Source: Halanaerobium kushneri (GTDB taxonomy: Bacteria; Bacillota; Halanaerobiia; Halanaerobiales; Halanaerobiaceae). Taken from it: a DNA stretch of 35,538 nucleotides. A program made the position numbers and the translations under genes. Every line of letters begins with the position of its first letter. Position 1 is the first letter of the stretch. Below are positions 15,927 through 24,177 of the stretch, piece after piece. The notes under the pieces are model-generated. The model saw nothing but the letters and a program-made list of their open reading frames with translations, did not search any database and was not told where the DNA came from. The stretch spans positions 1 through 35,538 of the forward strand of contig NZ_FTNC01000024.1 of the NCBI RefSeq assembly GCF_900156285.1, in the 5' to 3' direction.

Positions 15927-17699
15927 TTGGAGAATAAAGATGGAATTGTATATCTGGAAAATGGTAACTTAACTATTATTAATCCAGAAGGTCTGGGACG
16001 ATATCCCCGGATAACTGCCGGGAAGAATGTTGAAATATATATTAATGGAGAAAAAGAAAATAAAGAGGTAGTTGTAAGTCAGGATATAGAAGAATTAATA
16101 GAATTAAAAATAAAACAAACTAATAAGAGTAAAGAATTAAATATAAAAGTCAGCAGAAATAAGCTTAAAGCATATTTGCTGATAGATCTTATTCCAGAAC
16201 AAAAATTGGAAATTAAAGACAAAGAGCCCGCCAATCATATTAAAATAGAGACTAAATCTCAGAAGAAAGTTTACCCTAAAATATCCAAAACTGAAATACT
16301 CGAGCTGCTTGATTATTATAATATAAGTTATGGAATCAACCATGATCAAATCAGCAAAATTATGACTCAAAAAGGTAATTTAAATGGGGAGTATTTAATT
16401 GCTGAAGGCAAAAAGGCAAAAAAGGGAGAAAATGCCCAGGTAATAAAAAGCGAAAAATATAAACAGCGCGACGAAAATTTATTTAATGTTATAGATTCAA
16501 TCGAAAAAGGGGAGACAATCTGTTATAAAAAGAAAGCGGTTGAAGGAGAATATGGGATGAATATTTTTTCTGACAGAATTTCTCCGCCTCCTGTCAAAAA
16601 TATTGAACTGAAAGCTGGAAAAAATGTACAGCTAACAAAAGATAATTTAAAAGCAATTGCTTTAGAGGGGGGACAGCCGAAGTTAATTAGAAGAAACGGT
16701 ACTGTTGAAGTACATATTTATAAACAATATATTATTAAAGGAGATGTGGATAAGCACACAGGTAATATAAAATACGAGGGAGATCTTCTTGTTAAGGGAG
16801 ATGTTAAAGATTATTTTAATGTTGAAGTAGGCAATGATTTAAAGGTGCAGGGAAATATAGCTAATGCGGAAGTTAAAACTCAGGGAGATCTTTATGTAAA
16901 TAATAATATTATAGCGAGCAAGCTGTTTATTGGCAACTATCTAGAACAGGAAATAATAATTTCTTTGAAAAAAATTATTCATTATCTGGAGGATTTAAAT
17001 AAAGGTGTTGAGGAAATTTTAGGAGAGGCCAGTAAAAGAAAGATGAATCTCAGTAATTTTAGAACTGGTAGGGTTTTAAGATTATTGATTGAAAATAAAT
17101 TCCCTGAATTAAAAACTTTGATCCTGCATGTTAATAAAAGCATTAAAAGTAGTGAGCAGTTAAAAAAATATTTTCAGGAAATAACACCTTATTTTAAGAA
17201 CATGGCCAATTTAGAGCGAATTAAAGATGAAAAGATATTATCCAATTTTAAAAATAATCTGTTAGAATTTGTTGATTTTAATTTGGAACAAAATGGTGTT
17301 TTAAATATCTATACAGGCTATATACAAAATTCGGAAATTAATATTGGGGGCTCAGTAATTATTAATCGTCTTGGTTGTTATAATTCAACTATTCGAGCTA
17401 AAAAATCAATTATTGTAAAGAGTAAACCTGGATTTTTAAAAGGGGGATCATATCAGGCCGAAGAAGTAATTTTTTCTCAGGCAGCGGGAAGTAAATTGAG
17501 TAAAACATATTTTAGAATTGGAAAACAGATTTTCATTAAAGAGGCACTGGGAACTCTGGTAATAAAAAGTGAAAAAGATCGTAAAATTATTGAAGAAGGG
17601 AGTAAAAACATCAATTATGAAGTTAATAATTTTGGCGAACTAGTAACTGCAGGTACACTTCCTAATATAAATAAATATCTGCTGCGAGATGAAAATTAA
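15927..17699 (+). CDS. FapA/DUF342-family protein
   Basis: The TTG start at 15927 follows GGGAGGTGA by 6 bases. The 590-residue product is a FapA (formerly DUF342) protein. The N-terminal part (GNLTIINPEGLGRYPRI) is followed by the DUF342 domain, with the recognisable ISPPPVKNIELKAGKNV stretch. Then comes a right-handed beta-helix of glycine-spaced strands (YEGDLLVKGDVKDYFNVEVG, LKVQGNIANAEVKTQGDLYV). A helical segment (about 340-450) interrupts the helix, and further beta repeats close the protein. FapA proteins have been linked to flagellar assembly, polarity and sugar signalling. No flagellar genes are in the window. The partner here is the PAS-only sensor just upstream, and a terminator follows at 17723-17755. 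Confidence 0.88.
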   Translation: MENKDGIVYLENGNLTIINPEGLGRYPRITAGKNVEIYINGEKENKEVVVSQDIEELIELKIKQTNKSKELNIKVSRNKLKAYLLIDLIPEQKLEIKDKEPANHIKIETKSQKKVYPKISKTEILELLDYYNISYGINHDQISKIMTQKGNLNGEYLIAEGKKAKKGENAQVIKSEKYKQRDENLFNVIDSIEKGETICYKKKAVEGEYGMNIFSDRISPPPVKNIELKAGKNVQLTKDNLKAIALEGGQPKLIRRNGTVEVHIYKQYIIKGDVDKHTGNIKYEGDLLVKGDVKDYFNVEVGNDLKVQGNIANAEVKTQGDLYVNNNIIASKLFIGNYLEQEIIISLKKIIHYLEDLNKGVEEILGEASKRKMNLSNFRTGRVLRLLIENKFPELKTLILHVNKSIKSSEQLKKYFQEITPYFKNMANLERIKDEKILSNFKNNLLEFVDFNLEQNGVLNIYTGYIQNSEINIGGSVIINRLGCYNSTIRAKKSIIVKSKPGFLKGGSYQAEEVIFSQAAGSKLSKTYFRIGKQIFIKEALGTLVIKSEKDRKIIEEGSKNINYEVNNFGELVTAGTLPNINKYLLRDEN

Positions 17700-17722
17700 A
17701 ATTCTTATTAAAAAATTTGATC

Positions 17723-17755
17723 AAAACTGCCGAGAATTTTTAGCGGCAGTTTTTT
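17723..17755 (+). terminator. Intrinsic terminator after the FapA gene
   Basis: AAAACTGCCG (17723-17732) pairs with CGGCAGTTTT (17744-17753) around an 11-base loop, followed by more T. Confidence 0.88.
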
Positions 17756-17771
17756 ACCGTTTTATTACTTC

Positions 17772-17799
17772 TTGATTTATGTTACAATGAGGATATAAT
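17772..17799 (+). promoter_or_regulatory. Candidate promoter of the short CvfB-like gene
   Basis: TTGATT (17772-17777) and TATAAT (17794-17799) are 16 bases apart, directly after the upstream terminator and 26 bases before the ATG. This shows the following gene is an independent unit. Confidence 0.55.
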
Positions 17800-17825
17800 T
17801 AATTAAGAAAGGTGCTGATTGAATA

Positions 17826-18290
17826 ATGAGAAGTAGTGATATTGATACAACTGGAATTGAAGAAGCTCCAGAAAATGTAGGGTTTAGTGAAGGTGACAGG
17901 GTAAATATTTTAGTATATAAATTTACTGACTTGGGAGCAACAGTAATTATAAATGATCGGTATTTTGGTCTAGTTTATGAGAATGATATTTATAAAGATA
18001 TTAAAGTTGGAGATAAATTAAAAGGATATATTAAAAAAATTAGGGAAGATAATAAGATTGATGTTAGTCTGCGTAAAATTGGCTACGGTAGAATAGAGGA
18101 TGCGAAAGGAAAAATTCTAAAGAAACTTAAGAACCGGGATGGTTTTTTACCTTTAAATGATGACAGTTCACCAGAAAAAATAAAAAAAGAACTTCAAATT
18201 AGTAAAGGAAGTTTTAAAAAAGCCATTGGTGGTTTATATAAAGAAAAAATTATCGACATAACTTCTAAAGGAATCAAGTTAAAAAAATAA
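17826..18290 (+). CDS. Short CvfB/YitL-like S1 RNA-binding protein
   Basis: The 154-residue product matches the C-terminal half of CvfB (YitL in Bacillus). An S1-type domain at residues about 20-82 (GDRVNILVYKFTDLGATVI, RYFGLVYENDIY, VGDKLKGYIKKIREDNKIDVSLR) is followed by a winged-helix domain (about 95-154: RDGFLPLNDDSSPEKIKKEL and ISKGSFKKAIGGLYKEKII). Usual CvfB proteins have about 280-300 residues, with two more S1 domains in front. Those are absent, and a terminator plus a fresh promoter occupy the space, so this is a short form or a 5'-deleted gene with a new start. The ribosome site AAAGGTG is 11 bases from the ATG. RNA binding and a regulatory role are family inferences. Confidence 0.82.
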   Translation: MRSSDIDTTGIEEAPENVGFSEGDRVNILVYKFTDLGATVIINDRYFGLVYENDIYKDIKVGDKLKGYIKKIREDNKIDVSLRKIGYGRIEDAKGKILKKLKNRDGFLPLNDDSSPEKIKKELQISKGSFKKAIGGLYKEKIIDITSKGIKLKK

Positions 18291-18312
18291 GTAGGGAAAA
18301 GAGCTGTTAAAA

Positions 18313-19005
18313 TTGGAAGAAAAAATTTCTTTTTATCATTTTTGTGATTTGAATAGGATAATTATATTTGTAACTATTTTATTATTTCTGACAACAATAC
18401 CAACTGTGGCTCTGGAAATAGTTTCGATTCCAGTTACAAAGACAGAAAATAATATTTATCAGATTGAAGCAGAAATTCCAATTTTAATGAATCTTAATCA
18501 TAAAAATATCCAGAAAAAGTATAATGATCTTTTTAGAGATAATATTATGACCTTTATTGAATATACCGTAGTAATGGCGAAACAGAGTTATCGTGATTTT
18601 AACGAGTCAGGATTTCCCTGGCGTGAATTTGTAGGTAGAGTAAATTTTGAAACAAAAAATACTGAGCAAATATTAAGTATTAAATTTAATTATTACCAAT
18701 ATACCGGAGGTGCCCATGGTAATCCTTATAGCCTGAGTTATAATATTGATCTGGCTACCGGAAAAGACTTAAAATTGGTGGATTTCCTGGACCGTCATAA
18801 TATGAGTCTCAGTGAAGTAGAAAAATTGATTAAAGCTGCAATAAAAAAAGATCCGGATATTTATTTTGAGGCTGATTATGGATTTCAGACTTTAGATAAA
18901 AATCAGTTTTATTATCTTGAAGATGGTGATCTGGTTATTTACTTTCAACCATATGCCATAGCTCCCTATTCAACTGGGATACCGGAATTTAGAATAAAAT
19001 ATTAA
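18313..19005 (+). CDS. DUF3298/RsiV-like exported or membrane-anchored protein
   Basis: The frame begins at TTG 18313 with only a weak ribosome site, so the start is uncertain. The 230-residue product has one hydrophobic segment near the N-terminus (IIIFVTILLFLTTIPTVAL, residues about 16-35), an uncleaved anchor or signal peptide. The outer part has the DUF3298 hallmarks: a DUF4163-like beginning (IPVTKTENNIYQIEAEIP), the motif YQYTGGAHGNPY, and DLATGKDLKLVDFL, ending in YFQPYAIAPYSTGIPEFRI. This fold occurs in the lysozyme-sensing anti-sigma factor RsiV and in the deacetylase PdaC, but no sigma-binding or deacetylase domain is present here. The role is unknown, perhaps glycan binding at the envelope. 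It lies 22 bases after the CvfB-like gene. Confidence 0.8.
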   Translation: MEEKISFYHFCDLNRIIIFVTILLFLTTIPTVALEIVSIPVTKTENNIYQIEAEIPILMNLNHKNIQKKYNDLFRDNIMTFIEYTVVMAKQSYRDFNESGFPWREFVGRVNFETKNTEQILSIKFNYYQYTGGAHGNPYSLSYNIDLATGKDLKLVDFLDRHNMSLSEVEKLIKAAIKKDPDIYFEADYGFQTLDKNQFYYLEDGDLVIYFQPYAIAPYSTGIPEFRIKY

Positions 19006-19013
19006 ATTTTTGG

Positions 19014-19046
19014 ACTGCTGTATTAATTTACAGCAGTTTTATTTTT
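19014..19046 (+). terminator. Intrinsic terminator before the SOS region
   Basis: ACTGCTGTA (19014-19022) and TACAGCAGT (19029-19037) form a 9-base stem with a six-base loop, followed by T-rich sequence. Confidence 0.8.
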
Positions 19047-19081
19047 TAAAAATTAATTATTTTTGCCTCCATTTTATCAAA

Positions 19082-19140
19082 CGAACTTAAGTTTGCTAAA
19101 CGAAAGTAATTATGTTAAAATATAAGTAAACACATGTTCG
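19082..19140 (+). promoter_or_regulatory. SOS promoter with two LexA-like boxes
   Basis: TTGCTA (19093-19098) and TAAAAT (19116-19121) are 17 bases apart. CGAACTTAAGTTTG (19082-19095) overlaps the -35 box and keeps the CGAAC-N4-GTTYG form of the Gram-positive LexA site. A second, weaker box, TAAACACATGTTCG (19127-19140), lies just after the -10 box. Together they predict tight repression until DNA damage. Confidence 0.75.
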
Positions 19141-19155
19141 TTAGGAGGTTTTGTT

Positions 19156-20411
19156 ATGCACCCTGATTATAGTAATGCTCCTCAAAATCAAATTTTATGT
19201 ATTGATATGAAATCTTTTTATGCCAGTATAGAGCTTGTGAAAAGAAATATTCATCCTTTAAAAGGTTATCTGGCAGTAATAGGGAATAAAAAGCAGCAGG
19301 GTTCAGTAGTTCTAGCTGCTTCTGCTGCACTGAAAAAAAATATGGAATTAAAACTGCAGATCGTTTATTTCAAATTCCGGATAGAGAAGAGATAATTTTG
19401 GCTGAAGCTAATATGAAACTTTATCTTGATATTTCAATGAAAATAACTGAGATTTTTAATTCTTATCTTCCTCTGGAAGCAATTCATATTTATTCAATAG
19501 ATGAGGCCTGGCTAAAATTAAATGGAAGTAGGCTTAAATATGGTGATCCCCTAATGTTGGCTGAAAAAATAAGAAAAGAAATTTGGAGTAAGTATGGCTT
19601 ACCATGTAGTATGGGTATTGGTCCTAATATGTTTATGGCTAAAGTAGCGATGGACAATGAGGGAAAAGAAATTGGACTCTGCCATTGGGATTATAGTGAT
19701 ATTCCAGAAAAGTTATGGCCGCTAAAACTTTCAGATTGTTGGGGTATTGGCAGTAAAACTGAAAAAAAATTAAATAAAATTGGGGTTTATAGAGTAGGAG
19801 AACTGGCTCATCTCCCTTTAGAATATCTTGAAAAAAATTTTGGTATTTTAGGTAATCAGCTTTATTATCATGCCTGGGGAATTGATTATTCGGAAGTAGA
19901 AGGACATTTTGATGATCAAAAAAAAGCAGTTGGTCGTGGGATTACTCTTTATAGAGATTATAATATCTTAGAGGAGATTAAAACTGTAGTTTTTAATCTG
20001 GCAGAAGAAATTAGTAAAAGAGTTCGCCAGAATAACCTAAAAGGTAAAACTGTTTCCTTATCTTTGAGATATTCAAAATGTGAAGATAAAAAAGGATTTT
20101 CTAGACAGCTCACTCTGGAAAAGAGAACTGTTATGACAGATGATATTTATCAGGCAGCTGTAATAATTTTGAATAAACATTATCAGGGAGAAAAGGTGCG
20201 AAAAATAAGTCTTTATCTGACTAAATTTACAGAAAATGATTATCAGCAGTTAAATTTATTTGAAAATAATTTAAAAAAAGTCAAAATCAATCAACTTAGA
20301 GATCAGCTGGCCTGCAAAATGGGGAAAGATGTTTTATATTACGCTCGTAATCTAGAAAAAGGAAATATTAAAGCAAGAATAGAAAATACCATTGGTGGAC
20401 ATCATAAATAG
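19156..20411 (+). pseudogene. uvrX: UvrX-like Y-family DNA polymerase, one-base frameshift
   Basis: The two frames 19156-19395 and its continuation to 20411 make one Y-family translesion polymerase of about 418 residues. It starts NQILCIDMKSFYASIELV (metal-binding D), QGSVVLAAS follows, and IYSIDEAWLKLNG carries the catalytic D-E pair. Helix-hairpin-helix text LSDCWGIGSKTEKKLNKIG and a little-finger domain complete it. This is the UvrX/YqjW branch, the usual partner of YolD. The frame breaks in a run of eight A at 19333-19340: adding one A restores AAA-TAT-GGA-ATT-AAA and then TADRLFQIPDREE. The break could be a real mutation, a sequencing error or a slippage site. The start follows TTAGGAGG. 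LexA-like boxes lie upstream. Confidence 0.88.
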
Positions 20412-20741
20412 TTAAAGTTCAAGGTTTATAATTTGCGTAAATTGCAGCTTTTTAATTTTTTTATTTAACAGTTCAATTTTTATTTGTTGTTTATATTTTT
20501 CTATTTTTAAAATTTTGCCTTCTATATTTTTAATTCTTTTATCTTCATAATATTTGACACGGAGAATTAAATTCTGGTTTAAAGCTTTAGTAATTTTAAA
20601 ATTAAATTCTCTTAATTGTTGCTGATCCAATACAGGTTTTTTAAGGTCACTCTCCCTGTTTTTTAGTTCTTTTAATCTTTTTTGATGTTCAACCAGCATT
20701 AAAGAATTCCACTTTTTATTACCACGATCTTTAAAGTTCAT
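20412..20741 (-). CDS. yolD: YolD-like protein
   Basis: The 109-residue product begins MNFKDRGNKKWNSLMLVEHQ, the hallmark of the YolD family (R-G-x-x-K-W-x-S-L-M-L-x-E-H). The rest is lysine-rich with a small beta domain (IKNIEGKILKIEKY). YolD proteins are found beside UvrX-type polymerases and are SOS-controlled; their biochemical function is not established. The gene faces the polymerase: its stop codon begins at the very next base after the polymerase stop (20411/20412), and no terminator lies between. The promoter contains a LexA-like box in its spacer (20822-20850). The ribosome site AAAGGAG is correctly placed. Many relatives have the two genes in the same direction, so this arrangement is less common. 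Confidence 0.9.
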   Translation of the reverse strand: MNFKDRGNKKWNSLMLVEHQKRLKELKNRESDLKKPVLDQQQLREFNFKITKALNQNLILRVKYYEDKRIKNIEGKILKIEKYKQQIKIELLNKKIKKLQFTQIINLEL

Positions 20742-20821
20742 TTTTTCAACTCCTTTTATTATAAATTTAAATTCTCAAATAAATTAATGGTTTGCCTGTA
20801 AAAGAAGATTTATTTTATTTC

Positions 20822-20850
20822 ATTTTACCATACAAATGTTCGAAAAACAA
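20822..20850 (-). promoter_or_regulatory. SOS promoter of yolD with LexA-like box
   Basis: On the minus strand TTGTTT (20850-20845) and TAAAAT (20827-20822) are exactly 17 bases apart. The spacer holds CGAACATTTGTATG (20842-20829), 11 of 14 matches to CGAACATATGTTCG. LexA bound here would block RNA polymerase directly. Confidence 0.72.
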
Positions 20851-20901
20851 GTTCTATTCAAAAAAATTGTCTGATTTATGTAGAATTAAAACTCAGTATG
20901 A

Positions 20902-20907
20902 TATAAT
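20902..20907 (+). promoter_or_regulatory. Possible -10 box for the dTDP-glucose dehydratase gene
   Basis: TATAAT at 20902-20907, preceded by ATG-A, lies 77 bases before the ATG at 20984. No good -35 box is seen at the right distance. Confidence 0.3.
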
Positions 20908-20983
20908 AATTTTAATGAATTTTATAATTTGGATAAAGTAGTTTTTATAATAGTAAATTTTTGCAGGAAGGGAGTTAGATTAG

Positions 20984-21943
20984 ATGAAAATTTTAGTTAC
21001 AGGTGGAGCCGGTTTTATTGGCAGTAATTTTATTCGTTATCAGCTTAAAAATTATGATGATCAAATTATTAATGTTGATAAGTTAAGCTATGCAGGTAAT
21101 TTGGATAATCTAAAAGATGTAGAAAATAATTCTAATTATCAATTTAGACAGTTGGATATCTGTGATCAAGAAAAAATAGATCATTTGATGCATCAGGGAA
21201 TAGATTATATAGTTAATTTTGCTGCTGAATCCCATGTTGACAGGAGTATAGATGATCCTTCTGTATTTGTTAAAACAAATGTTGAAGGTACACAGAGTTT
21301 ACTTGATCTGGCTCTAAAATTTGGAGTTAAAAAATTTGTTCAGATATCTACGGATGAAGTTTATGGCAGCCTTGGCAGTGAAGGAAAGTTTAAGGAAGAT
21401 AGTCCGCTAAACCCTTCCAGTCCTTATTCTGCTTCTAAAGCAGCTGCTGATCTTCTGGTTAAAGCATATGCAAAAACTTATCAACTGCCAGTTAATATTA
21501 CCAGATCATCCAATAATTTTGGTCCTTATCAGTATCCTGAAAAGCTAATACCTCTTTTTATTATCAATGCTTTAAATAATAGGAAGCTGCCTCTATATGG
21601 TGATGGAAGTAATATTCGAGACTGGATTTATGTTAAAGACCACTGTCGAGCGGTTGATCTGGTAATGCGGCGGGGAGAAAATGGTCAGACATATAATATT
21701 GGTGCCAGTAACGAAAAAAGCAATCTGGAAATCACAAAAAAAATTCTCGAATTATTGTCGAAATCAGAGTTGTTAATTAAACATGTAGAAGATCGTAAAG
21801 GACATGATTATCGCTATGCAGTTGATAGCAGTAAAATAAAGGACCAACTGGGATGGGAAGCTGAATATGACTATGATAGAGCTATGCAGATAACTTTAAA
21901 TTGGTATCTTGATCATAAAGATTGGTGGAAAAAATTACTTTAG
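20984..21943 (+). CDS. rfbB: dTDP-glucose 4,6-dehydratase
   Basis: The 319-residue product is an extended short-chain dehydrogenase of the RmlB type. It converts dTDP-glucose to dTDP-4-keto-6-deoxyglucose with bound NAD+. The NAD motif GGAGFIG is at residues 7-13. FAAESHVDRSIDDPS, then STDEVYGSLG with the catalytic acid pair D-E, and SPYSASKAA with Y148 and K152 are specific to this family, as is RSSNNFGPYQYPEKLIPLFI. It acts in the cytoplasm. No rmlA, rmlC or rmlD gene is near, so this copy is probably not for rhamnose. The WecE-like aminotransferase two genes on uses exactly its product. It follows a GGAAGGGAG site. Confidence 0.94.
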   Translation: MKILVTGGAGFIGSNFIRYQLKNYDDQIINVDKLSYAGNLDNLKDVENNSNYQFRQLDICDQEKIDHLMHQGIDYIVNFAAESHVDRSIDDPSVFVKTNVEGTQSLLDLALKFGVKKFVQISTDEVYGSLGSEGKFKEDSPLNPSSPYSASKAAADLLVKAYAKTYQLPVNITRSSNNFGPYQYPEKLIPLFIINALNNRKLPLYGDGSNIRDWIYVKDHCRAVDLVMRRGENGQTYNIGASNEKSNLEITKKILELLSKSELLIKHVEDRKGHDYRYAVDSSKIKDQLGWEAEYDYDRAMQITLNWYLDHKDWWKKLL

Positions 21944-21985
21944 AATTTAAATTTCACTTTAAATATTTGCTTTCATGATTAACTC

Positions 21986-22014
21986 TTGTTATTTCTTTCG
22001 ATTGATAATATAAT
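21986..22014 (+). promoter_or_regulatory. Promoter of the lysR-led operon
   Basis: TTGTTA (21986-21991) and TATAAT (22009-22014) are 17 bases apart, 70 bases before the LysR start, and would drive LysR and the genes behind it. Confidence 0.6.
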
Positions 22015-22083
22015 TAATTAAGAACATTAGTTTAAAACAATATTTTATAAATTATATTTTACAGTCAGTGAGAGGGTGTAGTT

Positions 22084-22974
22084 ATGCATATAGAAAGTCT
22101 AAAATATTTTCAAGAGATCGCAGAATTAAAAAGTATATCTAAAGTTGCAAATAATTCTCATATATCTCAACCTGCTTTAAGTCAGCAGATTCAGAAACTT
22201 GAGGACTCACTGGGAAAAGAACTTTTTATTCGTAGCAATAGAGGAGTTAAATTGACAGAAGCTGGTGAGGTTGTATTGAAATATGCTGATAATATAATTA
22301 GAACTTATAATAAAATGCTTTCTGATCTAAATGAACAGGATAGTCAGGAAATTAAGATTGAGGGAGAATACACCATTGCTACTTACTGTCTCCCCTGTGC
22401 AATATTAAATATGCAGTTTAAGTTTCCAAATCACAAATATAATCTGGTAGCTGCTGCTTCTGATAAAATTGAGCAGGATGTTTTGAGTGATATTTGTGAA
22501 ATTGGTTTTACAACTCATCCGGCTCAGGCGGAAAATTTACATTCAAAAGAGGTAATTAATGAAAAAGTAGTGCTCATTTCACCACCGGCTTTTGATCTAC
22601 CAGAAAAGGTGGAACTGGAAGAAATTTTAGATCATAAATTTGTGATTTTAAAAGAAGATTGCATAATAAAAGAAAATTTTAAAGAAGCACTGGCAGATTT
22701 AGGATATAATTTTTCTGAAATAGAAATTATTTCGCGCCTTGATTCTACAGAGGCAATAAAAACTTTGGTTCGAAAAGGATATGGAGTTGCTTTTGTACCC
22801 TACAATGCAGTTCGAGATGAATTTAGTGCTAAAGAAATAAATGTTTCCCGAATAATCGATTATGAGCTTGATTATGATATTTATATGATTAATAAAAAAG
22901 CGGAATTTTTATCTGCTGATGTAAAGAATTTCATTGCCAATTTTAAAAAACTGGGGAAACACATCTGTTATTAA
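22084..22974 (+). CDS. LysR-family transcriptional regulator
   Basis: The 296-residue product has the N-terminal winged helix of LysR proteins: LKYFQEIAELKSISKVA, SHISQPALSQQIQKLED, LGKELFIRSNRGVKLTEAG. A linker helix and a substrate-binding domain (about 88-290) follow, containing GYGVAFVPYNAV, a typical segment near the ligand pocket. Start ATG 22084 follows GAGAGGGTG. It points the same way as the sugar and transporter genes, 39 bases before the next start, so it is probably the first gene of that operon. LysR proteins usually activate neighbours in response to a small molecule; the substrate of the importer in the same operon is an obvious candidate ligand, but nothing in the sequence identifies it. 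Confidence 0.92.
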   Translation: MHIESLKYFQEIAELKSISKVANNSHISQPALSQQIQKLEDSLGKELFIRSNRGVKLTEAGEVVLKYADNIIRTYNKMLSDLNEQDSQEIKIEGEYTIATYCLPCAILNMQFKFPNHKYNLVAAASDKIEQDVLSDICEIGFTTHPAQAENLHSKEVINEKVVLISPPAFDLPEKVELEEILDHKFVILKEDCIIKENFKEALADLGYNFSEIEIISRLDSTEAIKTLVRKGYGVAFVPYNAVRDEFSAKEINVSRIIDYELDYDIYMINKKAEFLSADVKNFIANFKKLGKHICY

Positions 22975-23013
22975 ACAAAAGATTTAGAAATTTAATCTGG
23001 AGCGGAGTAATAT

Positions 23014-24174
23014 ATGCGAAAAATAGCATTTAATAAAACTTATTTTAGTGGAAAAGAAAAAAAATATATAGCTGATGCACTTGCAAGAGATAGTATAAGT
23101 GGTGATGGATATTATACCGCTAGAGTAAGTGAGTTTCTGGCAGAAAAGTTTGCTTTAAATAAAGTTTTAATGACTACCTCTGCAACTCATGCACTGGAAA
23201 TGGCTGCACAACTAATAGGGTTAAAAGAAGGGGATGAGGTAATTATGCCTTCTTTTACTTTCAGTTCTACAGCAAATGCAGTTTTAAAAGAAGGAGCCAG
23301 GCCAGTTTTTGCAGAAATTAAATCTGATAGTTTTAATCTTGACCCTGCAGATTTTGAGGCGAAAATTACAGCTAATACAAAGGCTGTAATTCCAGTTCAT
23401 TATGCCGGTATTAGTTGTGAGATGGATCAGATTAGAAATATTGCAAGAAAAAACGGGATTTATGTTATCGAAGATGCCGCTCATGCAGTTAACAGTTTTT
23501 ATCGGGGGGAAGCAGCTGGCAGTATGGGTGATTTTGGCTGTTACAGCTTTCACGGTAGTAAAAATTTGGTCAGCGGTGAAGGAGGTGCCCTGGTTATTAA
23601 TTCCAGCCAGCCGGAATTGCTTCAAAAAGCAGAAATCATCAGAGAAAAAGGCACAAATCGCTCTCGCTTTCTGCGGGGAGAAATTGATAAATACAGCTGG
23701 GTAGGAGAGGGCTCAAGTTATCTGCCATCTGATATATTGATGGCTCTTTTATTTGCCCAAATTAAGGAGATGGAATATATTACTGCTCAGCGAAAAATAA
23801 TATTTGAATATTATAATCATAATTTAAAGAAATTTTTAGCTGAAGATTTTCTGGATCTTATACCAGAGGTGCCTGCTGCTAAAAAAAGTAATTATCATAT
23901 TTACTATCTGAAACTTAAAAATCAAAATTTGAGAGATTTGGTTTTAAAAGAGCTCAAAGCGCGAGGGATAGAAGCTACCTTTCATTTTCAGCCTCTGCAT
24001 TCATCACCGATGGGGAAAAAGCTTGGTTATCAAAAAGAAGATCTGCAGCTGACAAATCAAATTGCTTCCAGTCTGCTCCGCCTGCCAATCTATCCAGATC
24101 TTTCTCAGATAGAATTAGATTATATTATTAAAAGTTTGGAAGATATTTTCTCCAGTTTAGTCAGGCAGGTGTAG
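23014..24174 (+). CDS. wecE: WecE-like dTDP-4-amino-4,6-dideoxygalactose transaminase
   Basis: The 386-residue product is a PLP aminotransferase of the DegT/DnrJ/EryC1/StrS family. K183 in SFHGSKNLVSGEGGAL should bind PLP. The details match WecE (RffA) rather than ArnB: GDGYYTARVSEFLA, VIPVHYAGISCEMD, and especially AEIIREKGTNRSRFLRGE, then DKYSWVGEGSSYLPSD. WecE moves an amino group from glutamate to dTDP-4-keto-6-deoxyglucose, giving dTDP-Fuc4N. That ketosugar is made by the dehydratase at 20984. No WecD-type acetyltransferase or other enterobacterial common antigen gene follows. The gene sits 39 bases after LysR and 3 bases before the glycosyltransferase. The family is sure; product stereochemistry is inferred from similarity read by eye. 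Confidence 0.9.
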   Translation: MRKIAFNKTYFSGKEKKYIADALARDSISGDGYYTARVSEFLAEKFALNKVLMTTSATHALEMAAQLIGLKEGDEVIMPSFTFSSTANAVLKEGARPVFAEIKSDSFNLDPADFEAKITANTKAVIPVHYAGISCEMDQIRNIARKNGIYVIEDAAHAVNSFYRGEAAGSMGDFGCYSFHGSKNLVSGEGGALVINSSQPELLQKAEIIREKGTNRSRFLRGEIDKYSWVGEGSSYLPSDILMALLFAQIKEMEYITAQRKIIFEYYNHNLKKFLAEDFLDLIPEVPAAKKSNYHIYYLKLKNQNLRDLVLKELKARGIEATFHFQPLHSSPMGKKLGYQKEDLQLTNQIASSLLRLPIYPDLSQIELDYIIKSLEDIFSSLVRQV

Positions 24175-24177
24175 TCT

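Noticed and set aside
20984-21943. Rhamnose biosynthesis (rml) locus
   Set aside because: Only the dehydratase is present; rmlA, rmlC and rmlD are not in the window, while a WecE-like enzyme that uses its product is.
23284-23704. Open frames on both strands inside the WecE-like gene
   Set aside because: They lie fully within a well-supported aminotransferase and have no start signals or recognisable motifs.
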